A DNA stretch of 38,114 nucleotides, taken from Acidobacteriota bacterium (GTDB taxonomy: Bacteria > Acidobacteriota > Terriglobia > Acidiferrales > UBA7541). The stretch covers positions 1 through 38,114 of the forward strand of contig QHZD01000047.1 of NCBI GenBank assembly GCA_003225315.1, given 5' to 3'. The position numbers and the translations under genes are program-made. The notes beneath the pieces were generated by a model. The model was not told the DNA's origin and did no database searches. It was given only the letters and a program-made list of their open reading frames with translations. Below, in pieces: positions 17,457 to 25,852 of this stretch (within the stretch, counting starts at the first letter, position 1; every line of letters starts with the position of its first letter).

Positions 17457-17768
17457 ATGAACTTTCTTGCTCGCATCGTGAGATTTCTGTTTTGGCTGCT
17501 CGTCCTTTCTTGGAGCTTGCGGCTCTTGCGCCGCATCGTCGGCGGCATGCTCCGGAATGACACGGCTCCTGGCCCGCAGGCTGCCGAAGCTTCTATCGAT
17601 ACTCCGACGGCGGCACGCCGGTTGGTGCGCGATCCTGTATGTGGAATGCACGTCGACGAAACGCGTTCCATTCCGTTCCGAGACGGAGGCGAGCTTGTGC
17701 ACTTTTGCTCTACTGCCTGCCGCGACGCGTATGCCGTTAATTCGAAGAAACTTGCGGCGAACGGATAA
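17457..17768 (+). CDS. Membrane-anchored YHS/TRASH-type metal-binding protein
   Basis: A protein of 103 residues. An N-terminal membrane helix (6-24) with basic flanks would anchor it, followed by a short linker. The C-terminal part carries a treble-clef-like cysteine set: C62 in DPVCGMHVDE, then C84 and C88 in HFCSTACRDAY. These are hallmarks of YHS or TRASH metal-sensing modules; the arrangement resembles the PP0621 family. Heavy-metal or copper binding is inferred. It is 84 bp before the glutamate dehydrogenase gene and may share its transcript. Confidence 0.8.
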   Translation: MNFLARIVRFLFWLLVLSWSLRLLRRIVGGMLRNDTAPGPQAAEASIDTPTAARRLVRDPVCGMHVDETRSIPFRDGGELVHFCSTACRDAYAVNSKKLAANG

Positions 17769-17852
17769 CCAGAATTTTCGATGAACTGAACCTGGGCCAA
17801 GTGAAGAGCAAAGTTGCTTAGACAAATCGAGTAGACGAAAGGACCGACGCCA

Positions 17853-19175
17853 ATGGCCACGGTCGCAAAGCCCACAACCCCGACAAGACAGATAGGCGCA
17901 CCGCCCATGGTGCCCCGCATCGCTCCCCGCGAGGATCTGAACCCTTTTCGCATCGCGCAGATTCAGTTTGACATGGCTGCCGAATTCCTGAAGCTCGATC
18001 TCGGCTTGCGGCAAATTTTGCGCACTCCCAAGCGCGTGCTGGAAGTTTCCTTGCCCACGAAGATGGACAATGGCCAGGTAAAAGTCTTCACGGGCTACCG
18101 CGTGCAACACAACGTGTCGCGCGGGCCGGGCAAAGGCGGCATCCGCTTTCATCCGAACGTCACGCTCGACGAAGTAAAGGCCCTCGCGGCTTGGATGACC
18201 TGGAAGACCGCCACCGTCAACGTTCCGTTTGGCGGAGCCAAGGGCGGCGTGGTCTGCGACCCCAAGCGCATGTCCAAGAGCGAGCTCGAGCGCATGACGC
18301 GCCGCTATGCCAGCGAAATCCTGCCCATCATCGGTCCGTCGCAGGACATTCCCGCCCCGGACGTTTATACCGACGCGCAAACGATGGCTTGGATCATGGA
18401 CACCTACGCCATGACCGTCGGCCATTCCGCGCACGGAGTCGTCACCGGCAAGCCTGTCTCCATCGGCGGCTCGGAGGGGCGCGGGGAAGCCACCGCGCGC
18501 GGCCTGCTCTATGTCGTCGAAGAAGCGTGCAAGCTCAAAAAGATTTCTCTGCGCGGCGCCACCGTCGCGATTCAGGGATTCGGTAACGCCGGCGCCACAG
18601 CCGCCCGTCTCTTCGCCGAAAAGAAAGCAAAAATCGTCGCTCTCAGCGACACTCGCGGCGGCGTCACCAATTCCCGAGGCATTGATCCCATCAAAGCCAT
18701 CCGTTACAAAGAGCGCTCCGGCACCGTTGTAGGTATGCCCGGCGCATCGCGCATCACCAACGACGAGCTGCTCACCATGAAGTGCGACATCCTCATTCCC
18801 GCGGCGCTCGAAAACGTCATTACCCTCCACAATGCCGAGGCCGTCAAAGCTCGTATCGTCGCCGAAGCCGCCAACGGCCCCACCACGCCGCACGCCGATG
18901 AAATTCTCGCCCGCCGCGGCGTCATTGTGCTGCCGGACATTCTTGCCAACGCCGGCGGCGTCACCGTCAGCTACTTCGAGTGGGTCCAGAACCAGGAAGG
19001 GCTGATGTGGGACGCCGACGAGGTCAACGCGCGCCTTCAAAAGATTATGGTCCGCGCCTTCCACGAAATGGTGGACACCATGCGCAAGCATCACGTTCCA
19101 CCGCGCGCCGGCGCCATGATCCTCGCCGTCAGCCGCGTCTCTGAAGCAACTCTCATCCGCGGTTTGTTCCCGTGA
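17853..19175 (+). CDS. gdhA: Glutamate dehydrogenase (Glu/Leu/Phe/Val family)
   Basis: The enzyme interconverts glutamate and 2-oxoglutarate plus ammonia with NAD(P). Of 440 residues, the first 25 are a proline-rich extension. The substrate domain has K94 in GPGKGGIRFHP, K118 in MTWKTA and catalytic K130 in PFGGAKGG. The Rossmann domain has GFGNAGATAA, which suggests NAD binding, and the ILIPAALENVIT and AEAANGPTT motifs follow. This is the hexameric short type. AAAGGA 9 nt before the ATG supports the start. Cofactor choice cannot be fixed from the sequence. It lies alone between the YHS gene and thiD. Confidence 0.95.
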   Translation: MATVAKPTTPTRQIGAPPMVPRIAPREDLNPFRIAQIQFDMAAEFLKLDLGLRQILRTPKRVLEVSLPTKMDNGQVKVFTGYRVQHNVSRGPGKGGIRFHPNVTLDEVKALAAWMTWKTATVNVPFGGAKGGVVCDPKRMSKSELERMTRRYASEILPIIGPSQDIPAPDVYTDAQTMAWIMDTYAMTVGHSAHGVVTGKPVSIGGSEGRGEATARGLLYVVEEACKLKKISLRGATVAIQGFGNAGATAARLFAEKKAKIVALSDTRGGVTNSRGIDPIKAIRYKERSGTVVGMPGASRITNDELLTMKCDILIPAALENVITLHNAEAVKARIVAEAANGPTTPHADEILARRGVIVLPDILANAGGVTVSYFEWVQNQEGLMWDADEVNARLQKIMVRAFHEMVDTMRKHHVPPRAGAMILAVSRVSEATLIRGLFP

Positions 19176-19313
19176 ACTCTAGTCCACAAGTCTAAGGGGC
19201 GGAATTTTTCCTCGCTCACTCTTGCGGAAGAAGAAGGCGGACAGTCGAAGCCGCCTCTCAAACTTCAAAATTTTTCCTTGCGTTGGAGATTCCGCGCGCG
19301 TACATTCGCAGTT

Positions 19314-19347
19314 GCCGGTCCGTTTTCTCGACGAGACCGGCTATTTT
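19314..19347 (+). terminator. Terminator-like hairpin just before thiD
   Basis: GCCGGTC (19314-19320) pairs with GACCGGC (19335-19341), extended inward by CGT/ACG with one bulge, and is followed by TATTTT. It lies 23 bp before the thiD start. It may end the gdhA transcript or act as an attenuator for thiD. Confidence 0.55.
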
Positions 19348-19370
19348 CGTAGTTGGAGTAAGAAAGAACG

Positions 19371-20255
19371 ATGAGTACGAACGGACACGGCCACCCGGCG
19401 CCGCCAATCCTGCTGACAATAGCGGGTTTTGACCCTTCCTGCGGCGCGGGCACCGCTGCCGACCTGAAAACGTTCGCCGCGCACGGCTGCTACGGCGTCG
19501 CGGCAATCACTTCTCTCACCGTGCAGAACACGCAAGGCGTGGAATCCGTCCATAACACACCTAGCGCGGAATTGCGCGCGCAGCTCGAAGCCCTGGCCAA
19601 GGATTGCGAGATCGCTGCGGTAAAGATCGGAATGCTCGGCAACCGCGGCAACGCCGTGGTGGTCGCGGAATTCCTCGACGCTCACAAGTTTGCCCACGTC
19701 GTGCACGATCCAGTCATGAAATCCTCGAGCGGCGCGGAGCTTCTCGACGCAGCGGGCATCAAATACGTCGCCACTGAACTCCTGAAGCGCGCCAGCGTCA
19801 TTACCCCGAACGTCCCCGAAGCCGAAGTTCTCACCGGGCTGACCATCAAAGACGTCGCGGACATGGAAGCCGCCGCGCGCAAGATCGTGGAGATGGGCGC
19901 GCGCGCCGTCATTGTCAAGGGCGGCCATATGGAGCGCGCCAACGACGTTCTTTTTGATGGTGCGGAAATCTTTCAGCTCGCTGGTGACCGCGTGAAAGAA
20001 GAGACTCCGCACGGCACGGGGTGTACGTTTGCCTCCGCGTTTGCCGCGCAGCTTGCCGCTGGCCGCGCGCTGTTTGAAGCCGCCACCCTGGCAAAAGCCT
20101 ACGTCACCAAGGCCATCGAAAAGGGCTATCCCGTCGGCAAGGGCCGCGTCCCGCTCGATCATTTCTATCGCCAGCGCATCGAGCCGCCCGCCCGCGGCAT
20201 CCACGAAGTTCCCCAACACGGCATGCACCCCGCCGCGGAACCCACCGCCCACTGA
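19371..20255 (+). CDS. thiD: Hydroxymethylpyrimidine/phosphomethylpyrimidine kinase
   Basis: ThiD phosphorylates HMP twice to HMP pyrophosphate, the pyrimidine half of thiamine that ThiE uses. It has 294 residues of ribokinase fold: TIAGFDPSCGAGTAAD near the start binds HMP, VHDPVMKSSSG and ITPNVPEAEVLTG follow, and EETPHGTGCTFASA carries the anion hole and catalytic region. About 25 residues at the C-terminus (after DHFYRQ) are a non-conserved tail. The start at ATG 19371 is preceded by GGAG at a long distance. No TPP riboswitch elements were found upstream. The next gene begins 15 bp later and is likely co-transcribed. Confidence 0.95.
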   Translation: MSTNGHGHPAPPILLTIAGFDPSCGAGTAADLKTFAAHGCYGVAAITSLTVQNTQGVESVHNTPSAELRAQLEALAKDCEIAAVKIGMLGNRGNAVVVAEFLDAHKFAHVVHDPVMKSSSGAELLDAAGIKYVATELLKRASVITPNVPEAEVLTGLTIKDVADMEAAARKIVEMGARAVIVKGGHMERANDVLFDGAEIFQLAGDRVKEETPHGTGCTFASAFAAQLAAGRALFEAATLAKAYVTKAIEKGYPVGKGRVPLDHFYRQRIEPPARGIHEVPQHGMHPAAEPTAH

Positions 20256-20269
20256 CCAGAAGGCGCCTG

Positions 20270-21043
20270 ATGCTTTCAAAGGGCGGGGGTATTTGGCTGT
20301 TCCTTGCAATTGCAGTAGTTGTTGGGGCCGCGGCCTTACTGACTCCACGAACGCCGCAGCCTCTTTCTTATCATCACTTCGCCGATCAGCGCAGGTGGTT
20401 TGGCGTCCCGAACTTCGGCGACGTTGCTTCCAATACCCTGTTTCTTGTGACCGGATTGTGGGGCTTGGCATTCTTGGCCGGCAAGTCCGGCCAGCAGCAA
20501 TTCCTAGAACCGCGTGAGCGCTGGCCATACTTTCTTGTGTTTCTTGGCCTCGTGCTTACAGCTTTCGGCTCTGCCTATTATCATTTGGCTCCGGACAATG
20601 AGCGTCTCGTGTGGGACCGGCTCCCCATGACCATCGTTTTCATGCCGCTTGTAGCGGCCCTGATCGTGGAGCGCGTCAGCTTAAGGCGTGGCTTGTGGCT
20701 GCTGCCCGTTTTGTCCGCAATCGGCATCTGCAGTGTGATTCAGTGGCACTTGACCGAGCAACATGGTCGTGGCGATCTACGTTTCTACTTGGCCGTACAG
20801 GTCTACGCTGTTCTTGCGCTCTTCGCAGCGTTGCTGCTGCCTGCGCGGTATACGCGAGGGTCTGATCTGCTCCTGGTGGCCGGGTTTTACGTGCTCGCGA
20901 AAATTTGCGAAACAGCCGACCACCAGATTTTTTCGGTCGGGCACATAGTCAGCGGACACACTCTTAAACACCTTTCCGCAGGCGCTGCGGGTTTCTGGAT
21001 TGTGAGAATGATTCAGAAGAGACAACCTTTCGCGGGTCAATGA
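20270..21043 (+). CDS. CREST-family membrane hydrolase (alkaline ceramidase-like)
   Basis: The protein has 257 residues and about seven membrane helices. The motifs fit the alkaline ceramidase/phytoceramidase family: FADQRRWFGVPNFGDVASN after helix 1, GSAYYHLAPDN and LVWDRLPMT at the middle, and GHTLKHLSAG near the end. These Ser, His and Asp residues form the zinc site in the CREST superfamily. Eukaryotic members hydrolyse ceramides; many bacterial members are uncharacterised, so activity on lipids is only inferred. AGAAGG lies 6 nt before the ATG. The gene ends 7 bp inside the 3' end of pyrC on the opposite strand. Confidence 0.85.
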   Translation: MLSKGGGIWLFLAIAVVVGAAALLTPRTPQPLSYHHFADQRRWFGVPNFGDVASNTLFLVTGLWGLAFLAGKSGQQQFLEPRERWPYFLVFLGLVLTAFGSAYYHLAPDNERLVWDRLPMTIVFMPLVAALIVERVSLRRGLWLLPVLSAIGICSVIQWHLTEQHGRGDLRFYLAVQVYAVLALFAALLLPARYTRGSDLLLVAGFYVLAKICETADHQIFSVGHIVSGHTLKHLSAGAAGFWIVRMIQKRQPFAGQ

Positions 21044-22314
21044 CTTCGATGAACGACGCGCCCAGCAACGACAGTCGCCGTCGGCCCGCCTTTGAATGCG
21101 CGTCCATCGAACGGCGAGTTCCGCGATTTGCTCGGCGATTCTTTGACATGGTAGGTCCAGGAGTGATTCGCCGAAAAAATAGTCAAATCACCGGGCTGGC
21201 CGGCAGCGATCTTTCGCTCGATACCTAGCACCCGCGCCGGGCCCGCCGTGAATAGCTCTACCATACGCATGAGCGAAAGCCGCCCACTCTGCACCAGTTG
21301 TTCCAACGCCAGTGCCAGCGCCGTTTCAAATCCGAGAATCCCGAACGGCGCGCGATCGAACTCCACGTCTTTCAACGCCGGCTCGTGCGGCGCATGATCG
21401 GTCGCAATCGCATCCACCGTTCCGTCCGCCAAGCCCGCCAGCAGCGCCTCGCGGTCCTCCCGCGCCGCCAGTGGCGGATTCATCTTGAATTTCGAATCGT
21501 ACTGCACGTCCTCATCAATCAGCGTGAAGTGATGCGGCGTCACTTCGCAGCACACGCGCAGCCCGCGCGATTTCGCCCAGCGCACTTGCTCCAGCGAAGC
21601 CTTCGCCGAAAGATGCGCCACATGCAGCCGCGCGCCGGTCAACTCCGCAAGCTGTACGTCGCGTGCCACGCATACCGACTCCGCCGCCGCCGGCATTCCG
21701 CGCAATCCCAGTCGCGTCGAAGTCACTCCCTCGCGCATCACCGCCCCAGCCGCCAGCGAAACATCTTCCGAATGCTCAATCACCGGGAGGTCCAGCGACC
21801 GGCAATAATCCATCACCTGCCGCGCCAGCTTGGCCGTGGCGATCGGTTTTCCATCGTCCGAAACCGCTACGATTCCCGCTTCCTTCATCGCCGCAATTTC
21901 CGCAATCGCCTCGCCTTTGCTTCCCACGGACGCCGCGCCAATCGGCCAGACGCGCACGCTCCCGCCCGCTTTCGCGCGATCCAGAATGAATCGCGTCACC
22001 GACGCATTGTCGTTCACCGGCTTCGTGTTCGGCATGCAGCAGACAGCGGTGAACCCACCCCGCGCCGCCGCCCGCGTACCCGTTTCGATGGTTTCGGAAG
22101 ATTCCTGCCCCGGCTCGCGCAAGTGCACGTGAAGATCGATAAATCCCGGCGCAACGATCAGTCCGCTCGCGTCAAAAACTTCCATTCCATGCGGCGCGGC
22201 TATCTTTCCCGCAGGCGCGACCTCTTTGATCTTTTCTCCGTCCAGCAGAACGTCGAGGTTCGCGTCCGTCTTCGACGCCGGGTCGATCACCCGCCCGTTC
22301 TTAATCAGAAGCAT
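21037..22314 (-). CDS. pyrC: Dihydroorotase (class I type)
   Basis: PyrC closes carbamoyl-aspartate to dihydroorotate, the third step of UMP synthesis. The 425 residues follow the amidohydrolase pattern: FIDLHVHLREPG with metal ligands H62 and H64, MPNTKPVND, VIEHSED, ARLHVAHLSAK, CEVTPHHF, DAIATDHAPH, and the RNSPFDGRAFKG substrate motif near the end. Length and motifs place it with the long bacterial form (as in Aquifex or Bacillus), which often works with aspartate carbamoyltransferase. Its ATG start overlaps the end of pyrB by 14 bp, so the two are co-translated. It is the last gene of pyrR-pyrB-pyrC. Confidence 0.97.
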   Translation of the reverse strand: MLLIKNGRVIDPASKTDANLDVLLDGEKIKEVAPAGKIAAPHGMEVFDASGLIVAPGFIDLHVHLREPGQESSETIETGTRAAARGGFTAVCCMPNTKPVNDNASVTRFILDRAKAGGSVRVWPIGAASVGSKGEAIAEIAAMKEAGIVAVSDDGKPIATAKLARQVMDYCRSLDLPVIEHSEDVSLAAGAVMREGVTSTRLGLRGMPAAAESVCVARDVQLAELTGARLHVAHLSAKASLEQVRWAKSRGLRVCCEVTPHHFTLIDEDVQYDSKFKMNPPLAAREDREALLAGLADGTVDAIATDHAPHEPALKDVEFDRAPFGILGFETALALALEQLVQSGRLSLMRMVELFTAGPARVLGIERKIAAGQPGDLTIFSANHSWTYHVKESPSKSRNSPFDGRAFKGGPTATVVAGRVVHRSH

Positions 22315-23293
22315 TCGCCGATTCCTTTGATTTCGCTTGCAGCACCGGGTGCGTGTCCGTCTCCGTGGCCCCCGAAATCAACAGATACAGAATCGCCATG
22401 CGAACCGCCACGCCGTTCGTCACCTGTTCCAGCACGCACGATTGCGGTCCGTCCGCCACCTCCGGCGTAATCTCAATCCCGCGGTTCATCGGTCCCGGAT
22501 GCAGCACAATCGCATTCGGGCTCGCCCGGCGCAATCGTTCCGCGTTCAACTGGTACAGCAAAATGTAATCGTCGGCGGAAAGCGGCGGGTCATTCAGCCG
22601 CTCCGTCTGCACGCGCAGCATCATGATGACGTCCGCGCCTTCCAGCGCGTCTTCGATACGGTAGACGCAGCGAATCGGTGTCCCCGGCGCGATTTTCTCC
22701 AGTTCGCGCGGAACCCACATCGCCGGCCCGCACAACGTGAACTTGCATCCGAATTTTCCCAGCAGGTGAATGTTCGAACGCGCCACGCGGCTGTGCAGAA
22801 TGTCGCCAAGAATCGTCACGTTCAAGTTTTTGATCGTCCCCAGCCGGTCGCGAATCGTCAGCGCATCCAGCAAGCCTTGCGACGGATGCTCGTGCGTCCC
22901 GTCTCCCGCGTTCACCACCGGAATGTCCAGGTGCCGCGCCACGTAATCCGTCGCGCCCGAAGCTGCATGTCGCATCACCAGGCAATCCGGCTTCATCGCG
23001 TTCAGGTTGAAAACTGTATCGAGCAGCGTCTCGCCTTTTTTCAGGCTGGACGCTTCCGCCTGCAAATTCATCGTGTCCGCGCCGAGCCGCGACGCGGCCG
23101 CTGCAAAGCTGATGCGCGTGCGCGTCGAAGTTTCAAAAAACGCCAGCGCCACCGTTTTCCCGCGCAGCGTCGCCAGTTTTTTCAGCGGATGCTTCTGAAT
23201 TTCCTGGAAAGGTTTGCTTTGATCGAGGAAAAATCCCAATTCGTCCGCGGTAAGCGGTTCGAGGGCGAGCAAGTCGCGGAATTTGGTACTCAA
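22301..23293 (-). CDS. pyrB: Aspartate carbamoyltransferase catalytic chain
   Basis: PyrB joins carbamoyl phosphate and aspartate, the first committed step to pyrimidines. The 330 residues show the family motifs: carbamoyl-phosphate loop STRTR (56-60), GETLLDTV, the HEHPSQGLLD and RVQTER segments, and HPGPMNRGIE. The start is TTG 23293; MSTKFRDLL fits the family N-terminus and GAAGGGAC lies just upstream. It is longer than many PyrB proteins by a C-terminal tail of about 20 residues (TETDTHPVL and beyond). It lies 49 bp after pyrR and overlaps pyrC. No pyrI regulatory gene is nearby. Confidence 0.97.
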   Translation of the reverse strand: MSTKFRDLLALEPLTADELGFFLDQSKPFQEIQKHPLKKLATLRGKTVALAFFETSTRTRISFAAAASRLGADTMNLQAEASSLKKGETLLDTVFNLNAMKPDCLVMRHAASGATDYVARHLDIPVVNAGDGTHEHPSQGLLDALTIRDRLGTIKNLNVTILGDILHSRVARSNIHLLGKFGCKFTLCGPAMWVPRELEKIAPGTPIRCVYRIEDALEGADVIMMLRVQTERLNDPPLSADDYILLYQLNAERLRRASPNAIVLHPGPMNRGIEITPEVADGPQSCVLEQVTNGVAVRMAILYLLISGATETDTHPVLQAKSKESANASD

Positions 23294-23342
23294 TGTCCCT
23301 TCTCAAATCATATACGAGCCGGTTCGAATAGAAAATCCAAAT

Positions 23343-23891
23343 CTACTCCACGCGGTCCACCAGCACCACCCGTTCTTCCTTGTCGATCTCCTGCAGCCGC
23401 ACTTCGATAATTTCCGTGTCGCTGGTCTGTACCTTCCGCCCGATGTAGCGTGCCTCGATCGGCATTTCGCGGTGCCCGCGGTCCACCAGCACGCACAGCG
23501 ACACGCGCTTCGGCCGCCCCAGGTCAAAGATGCCGTTCATCGCCGCGCGAATCGTCCGCCCGGTGTACAGAACGTCGTCCACCAGCACTAGGTCCATGTT
23601 GTCCACGCCAAACGGAATGTCCGAGGAGCGCAGCACCGCCTGCGGCGCCACTTTCGAAAGGTCGTCGCGGTACAGCGTGATGTCCAGCACGCCCACCGGC
23701 ACGTTCACGCCGTCGATCCCGCGCATCGCTTGCGCAATCCGCTGCGCCAGCGGCACGCCCCGCCGCACGATCCCGATCAGCGCCAGGTCTTTCGTTCCGC
23801 CGCTTTTCTCCACGATTTCATGCGCTAGCCGCTGCAGTGTGCGGTCGATTTCCGGCGCGGACATCAACTGGCTCTTTTCGACGATGCGCAT
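23343..23891 (-). CDS. pyrR: PyrR regulator / uracil phosphoribosyltransferase
   Basis: PyrR is a UMP-sensing RNA-binding attenuator that often has weak uracil phosphoribosyltransferase activity. The 182 residues contain LALIGIVRRGVPLA near the start and the PRPP loop VLVDDVLYTGRTIRAA near 101-116, which are the family marks. It leads the pyrR-pyrB-pyrC operon. I looked upstream for the canonical PyrR anti-antiterminator and could not identify one. The regulation may therefore be elsewhere or diverged. A promoter candidate lies so close that the leader would be about 5 nt. Confidence 0.95.
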   Translation of the reverse strand: MRIVEKSQLMSAPEIDRTLQRLAHEIVEKSGGTKDLALIGIVRRGVPLAQRIAQAMRGIDGVNVPVGVLDITLYRDDLSKVAPQAVLRSSDIPFGVDNMDLVLVDDVLYTGRTIRAAMNGIFDLGRPKRVSLCVLVDRGHREMPIEARYIGRKVQTSDTEIIEVRLQEIDKEERVVLVDRVE

Positions 23892-23902
23892 GGTCGGGGT
23901 AT

Positions 23903-23931
23903 CGTATCATTCCTGACCGCGCCGAGGTCAA
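23903..23931 (-). promoter_or_regulatory. Candidate promoter of pyrR-pyrB-pyrC
   Basis: On the minus strand TTGACC (23931-23926) is followed after 17 nt by GATACG (23908-23903), with TACGAT as an alternative -10 at a longer spacing. Transcription would begin about 5 nt before the pyrR ATG, implying a nearly leaderless mRNA. Confidence 0.35.
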
Positions 23932-24003
23932 TCCGGTCCGCAATCATCGAACCGGTACGCGCTCGTAGTAGACTCTTGGGCGGATTGTGGAGGCGGCTCG
24001 GCT

Positions 24004-25800
24004 ATGGTTTCAAACAGTTTCCTGTGGAAGCGCACTCTTTCTCGCCGCGCCACGATGGCGGCGGCATTTTTTCTCGCAGGTGCGATTTCGTTGCCGCCGC
24101 GTATGGCTGCTCAGGTCCCGCCGCTTCGCGTGGCGGTTCCCAAGGCGTCGAAGGCCCCCGCCCGGCCGAAGCTCGTCGTTCTCCTGGTCGTCGACCAGAT
24201 GCGCGCCGACTATGTGGACAAATTCCTCGGCCAGTGGACCGGCGGCCTCAAGCGCCTGGTCGAGGAAGGCGCGTGGTTTCGCGATGCTGCTTATCCTTAC
24301 GCCGCCACGGAAACCTGCGTCGGCCACGCCACGATTTCCACCGGAGCGTTTCCCGCCACTCACGGCATGGTCGCCAACGCCTGGTGGGACCGCAAAGAAC
24401 AAAAGATGGTCACCTGCACCGCCGACCCGGACCCCAAAGTAAAGAACGTTGGTTATGCAGGCGCCACTCCACAAGGCGCGGATACTGCTTGGCGCATGGC
24501 CGTGCCGTCATTCGCGGAGGAATTGAAATTTCAGACCAGCGGCGCGACGCGCGTGGTCACGTTTTCGCTGAAGGCTCGCGCCGCCATAACCATGGCTGGA
24601 CACAAAGCCGACGCCGCCACCTGGTTCGACGGCGGCTTGTGGGTCACTTCGAGCGTCTATGGCACGCAGCCTTTCATCGAGGAGCAAGCCAAGTCGCATC
24701 CGCCCAAAGCGGACTTCGGCAAGACCTGGGCGCTTTCCCTGCCGGAAAAAGCCTATTGGTATGAGGAAAAGGCTCTCGGCGCTGTTCCTCCCGTCAGTTG
24801 GGAGCTCACGTTTCCCCATCCGCTGCGCGGCAAGCAGGGTGTCAACGAACCAGACGCGGACTTTTACAATCAATGGGCCTGCAGTCCTTACGCTGACACG
24901 ACCCTGACGGAACTTGCAGTGAAAGCTGTGGACTCCTTGAAGTTAGGCAATTCAAGCGGGACCGATTTTCTCGCTATTGGATATTCTTCCGTCGACATCG
25001 TCGGCCACGCATTTGGTCCGCGCAGCCGCGAAATTCAGGACATTCTTGTGCGCTTGGACAAGGATCTCGGCAATTTGTTCGCGCACCTGGATTCCAAGGT
25101 CGGACGCGGAAATTACGTCGTTGCGCTGAGTGCCGACCACGGTGTCGTGCCTATTCCCGAAGACATGCAGACTACCGGCGCCGACGCTGGCCTCTTGCGG
25201 TTACCGGAGTTGCAGGAACGAATCGAAAAGGCCCTCGCGGCCTTCAAGTATCCAAAGCCCCCGGTTGCGCGCATCAGCGGCAGCGATATTTACTTTGCGC
25301 CCGGCGTCTATGACAAATTGCAGCACGATCACGCCGCCATGCAGGCCGTTCTGAACGCTGCGCTGGAGCAGCCCGGGGTCGCGGCTGTCTATAGTGCCGA
25401 GGAACTCCAGAACAGGCCCGCCACGCAAAGCCCAACGGTCCGTGCTTTCGCGTACAGTTATTTCCCCGGGCGCAGCGGCGACTTATTCATCCTGCCCAAG
25501 CCGTACTGGCTCCTCGATTCCACTCCCTCGGGAAAGCCGCGCTCCTACGGCACGGGGCACGGCGTCCCCTACAACTATGACCAGCACGTTCCCGTTCTGC
25601 TGATGGGCTTCGGCATCCAGCCCGGCCAATACTTCCAACCGGTCACACCCGCCGACATCGCTCCAACTTTCGCCACCCTCTGCGGCATCACGCTCTCCTC
25701 CCGCGACGGCCACGTCCTCGCCGACGCCCTGAAGAAACCCGTCCGTGCGCGTCCCGTGGCAAGACCCGCGGCCACACAAATTCCCAACCCAAATCCTTGA
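24004..25800 (+). CDS. PafA-like secreted alkaline phosphatase/phosphodiesterase
   Basis: A protein of 598 residues with a signal region (AAAFFLAGAISL, cut near A36). The alkaline phosphatase superfamily layout is clear: LLVVDQMRADY with D64 as metal ligand, then AATETCVGHA with nucleophile T104, HGMVANAWWD (the Asn of the PafA active site), FSLKARAAI (the Lys and Arg pair), SSVDIVGHAFGP, SADHGV and GTGHGVPY as remaining zinc ligands. These residues match the phosphate-irrepressible PafA monoesterases more than diesterases. It would release phosphate outside the cytoplasm. It is divergent from pyrR, with 112 bp between the starts. The C-terminal tail is rich in Pro and Ala. Confidence 0.92.
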   Translation: MVSNSFLWKRTLSRRATMAAAFFLAGAISLPPRMAAQVPPLRVAVPKASKAPARPKLVVLLVVDQMRADYVDKFLGQWTGGLKRLVEEGAWFRDAAYPYAATETCVGHATISTGAFPATHGMVANAWWDRKEQKMVTCTADPDPKVKNVGYAGATPQGADTAWRMAVPSFAEELKFQTSGATRVVTFSLKARAAITMAGHKADAATWFDGGLWVTSSVYGTQPFIEEQAKSHPPKADFGKTWALSLPEKAYWYEEKALGAVPPVSWELTFPHPLRGKQGVNEPDADFYNQWACSPYADTTLTELAVKAVDSLKLGNSSGTDFLAIGYSSVDIVGHAFGPRSREIQDILVRLDKDLGNLFAHLDSKVGRGNYVVALSADHGVVPIPEDMQTTGADAGLLRLPELQERIEKALAAFKYPKPPVARISGSDIYFAPGVYDKLQHDHAAMQAVLNAALEQPGVAAVYSAEELQNRPATQSPTVRAFAYSYFPGRSGDLFILPKPYWLLDSTPSGKPRSYGTGHGVPYNYDQHVPVLLMGFGIQPGQYFQPVTPADIAPTFATLCGITLSSRDGHVLADALKKPVRARPVARPAATQIPNPNP

Positions 25801-25852
25801 AAATTTATTTCGCCGATGTGAGCAGATGAAGAATCAGCGCGTTAGACAGGGC

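Noticed and set aside
19176-19370. TPP riboswitch before thiD
   Set aside because: The conserved CUGAGA and the second-helix motifs were not found.
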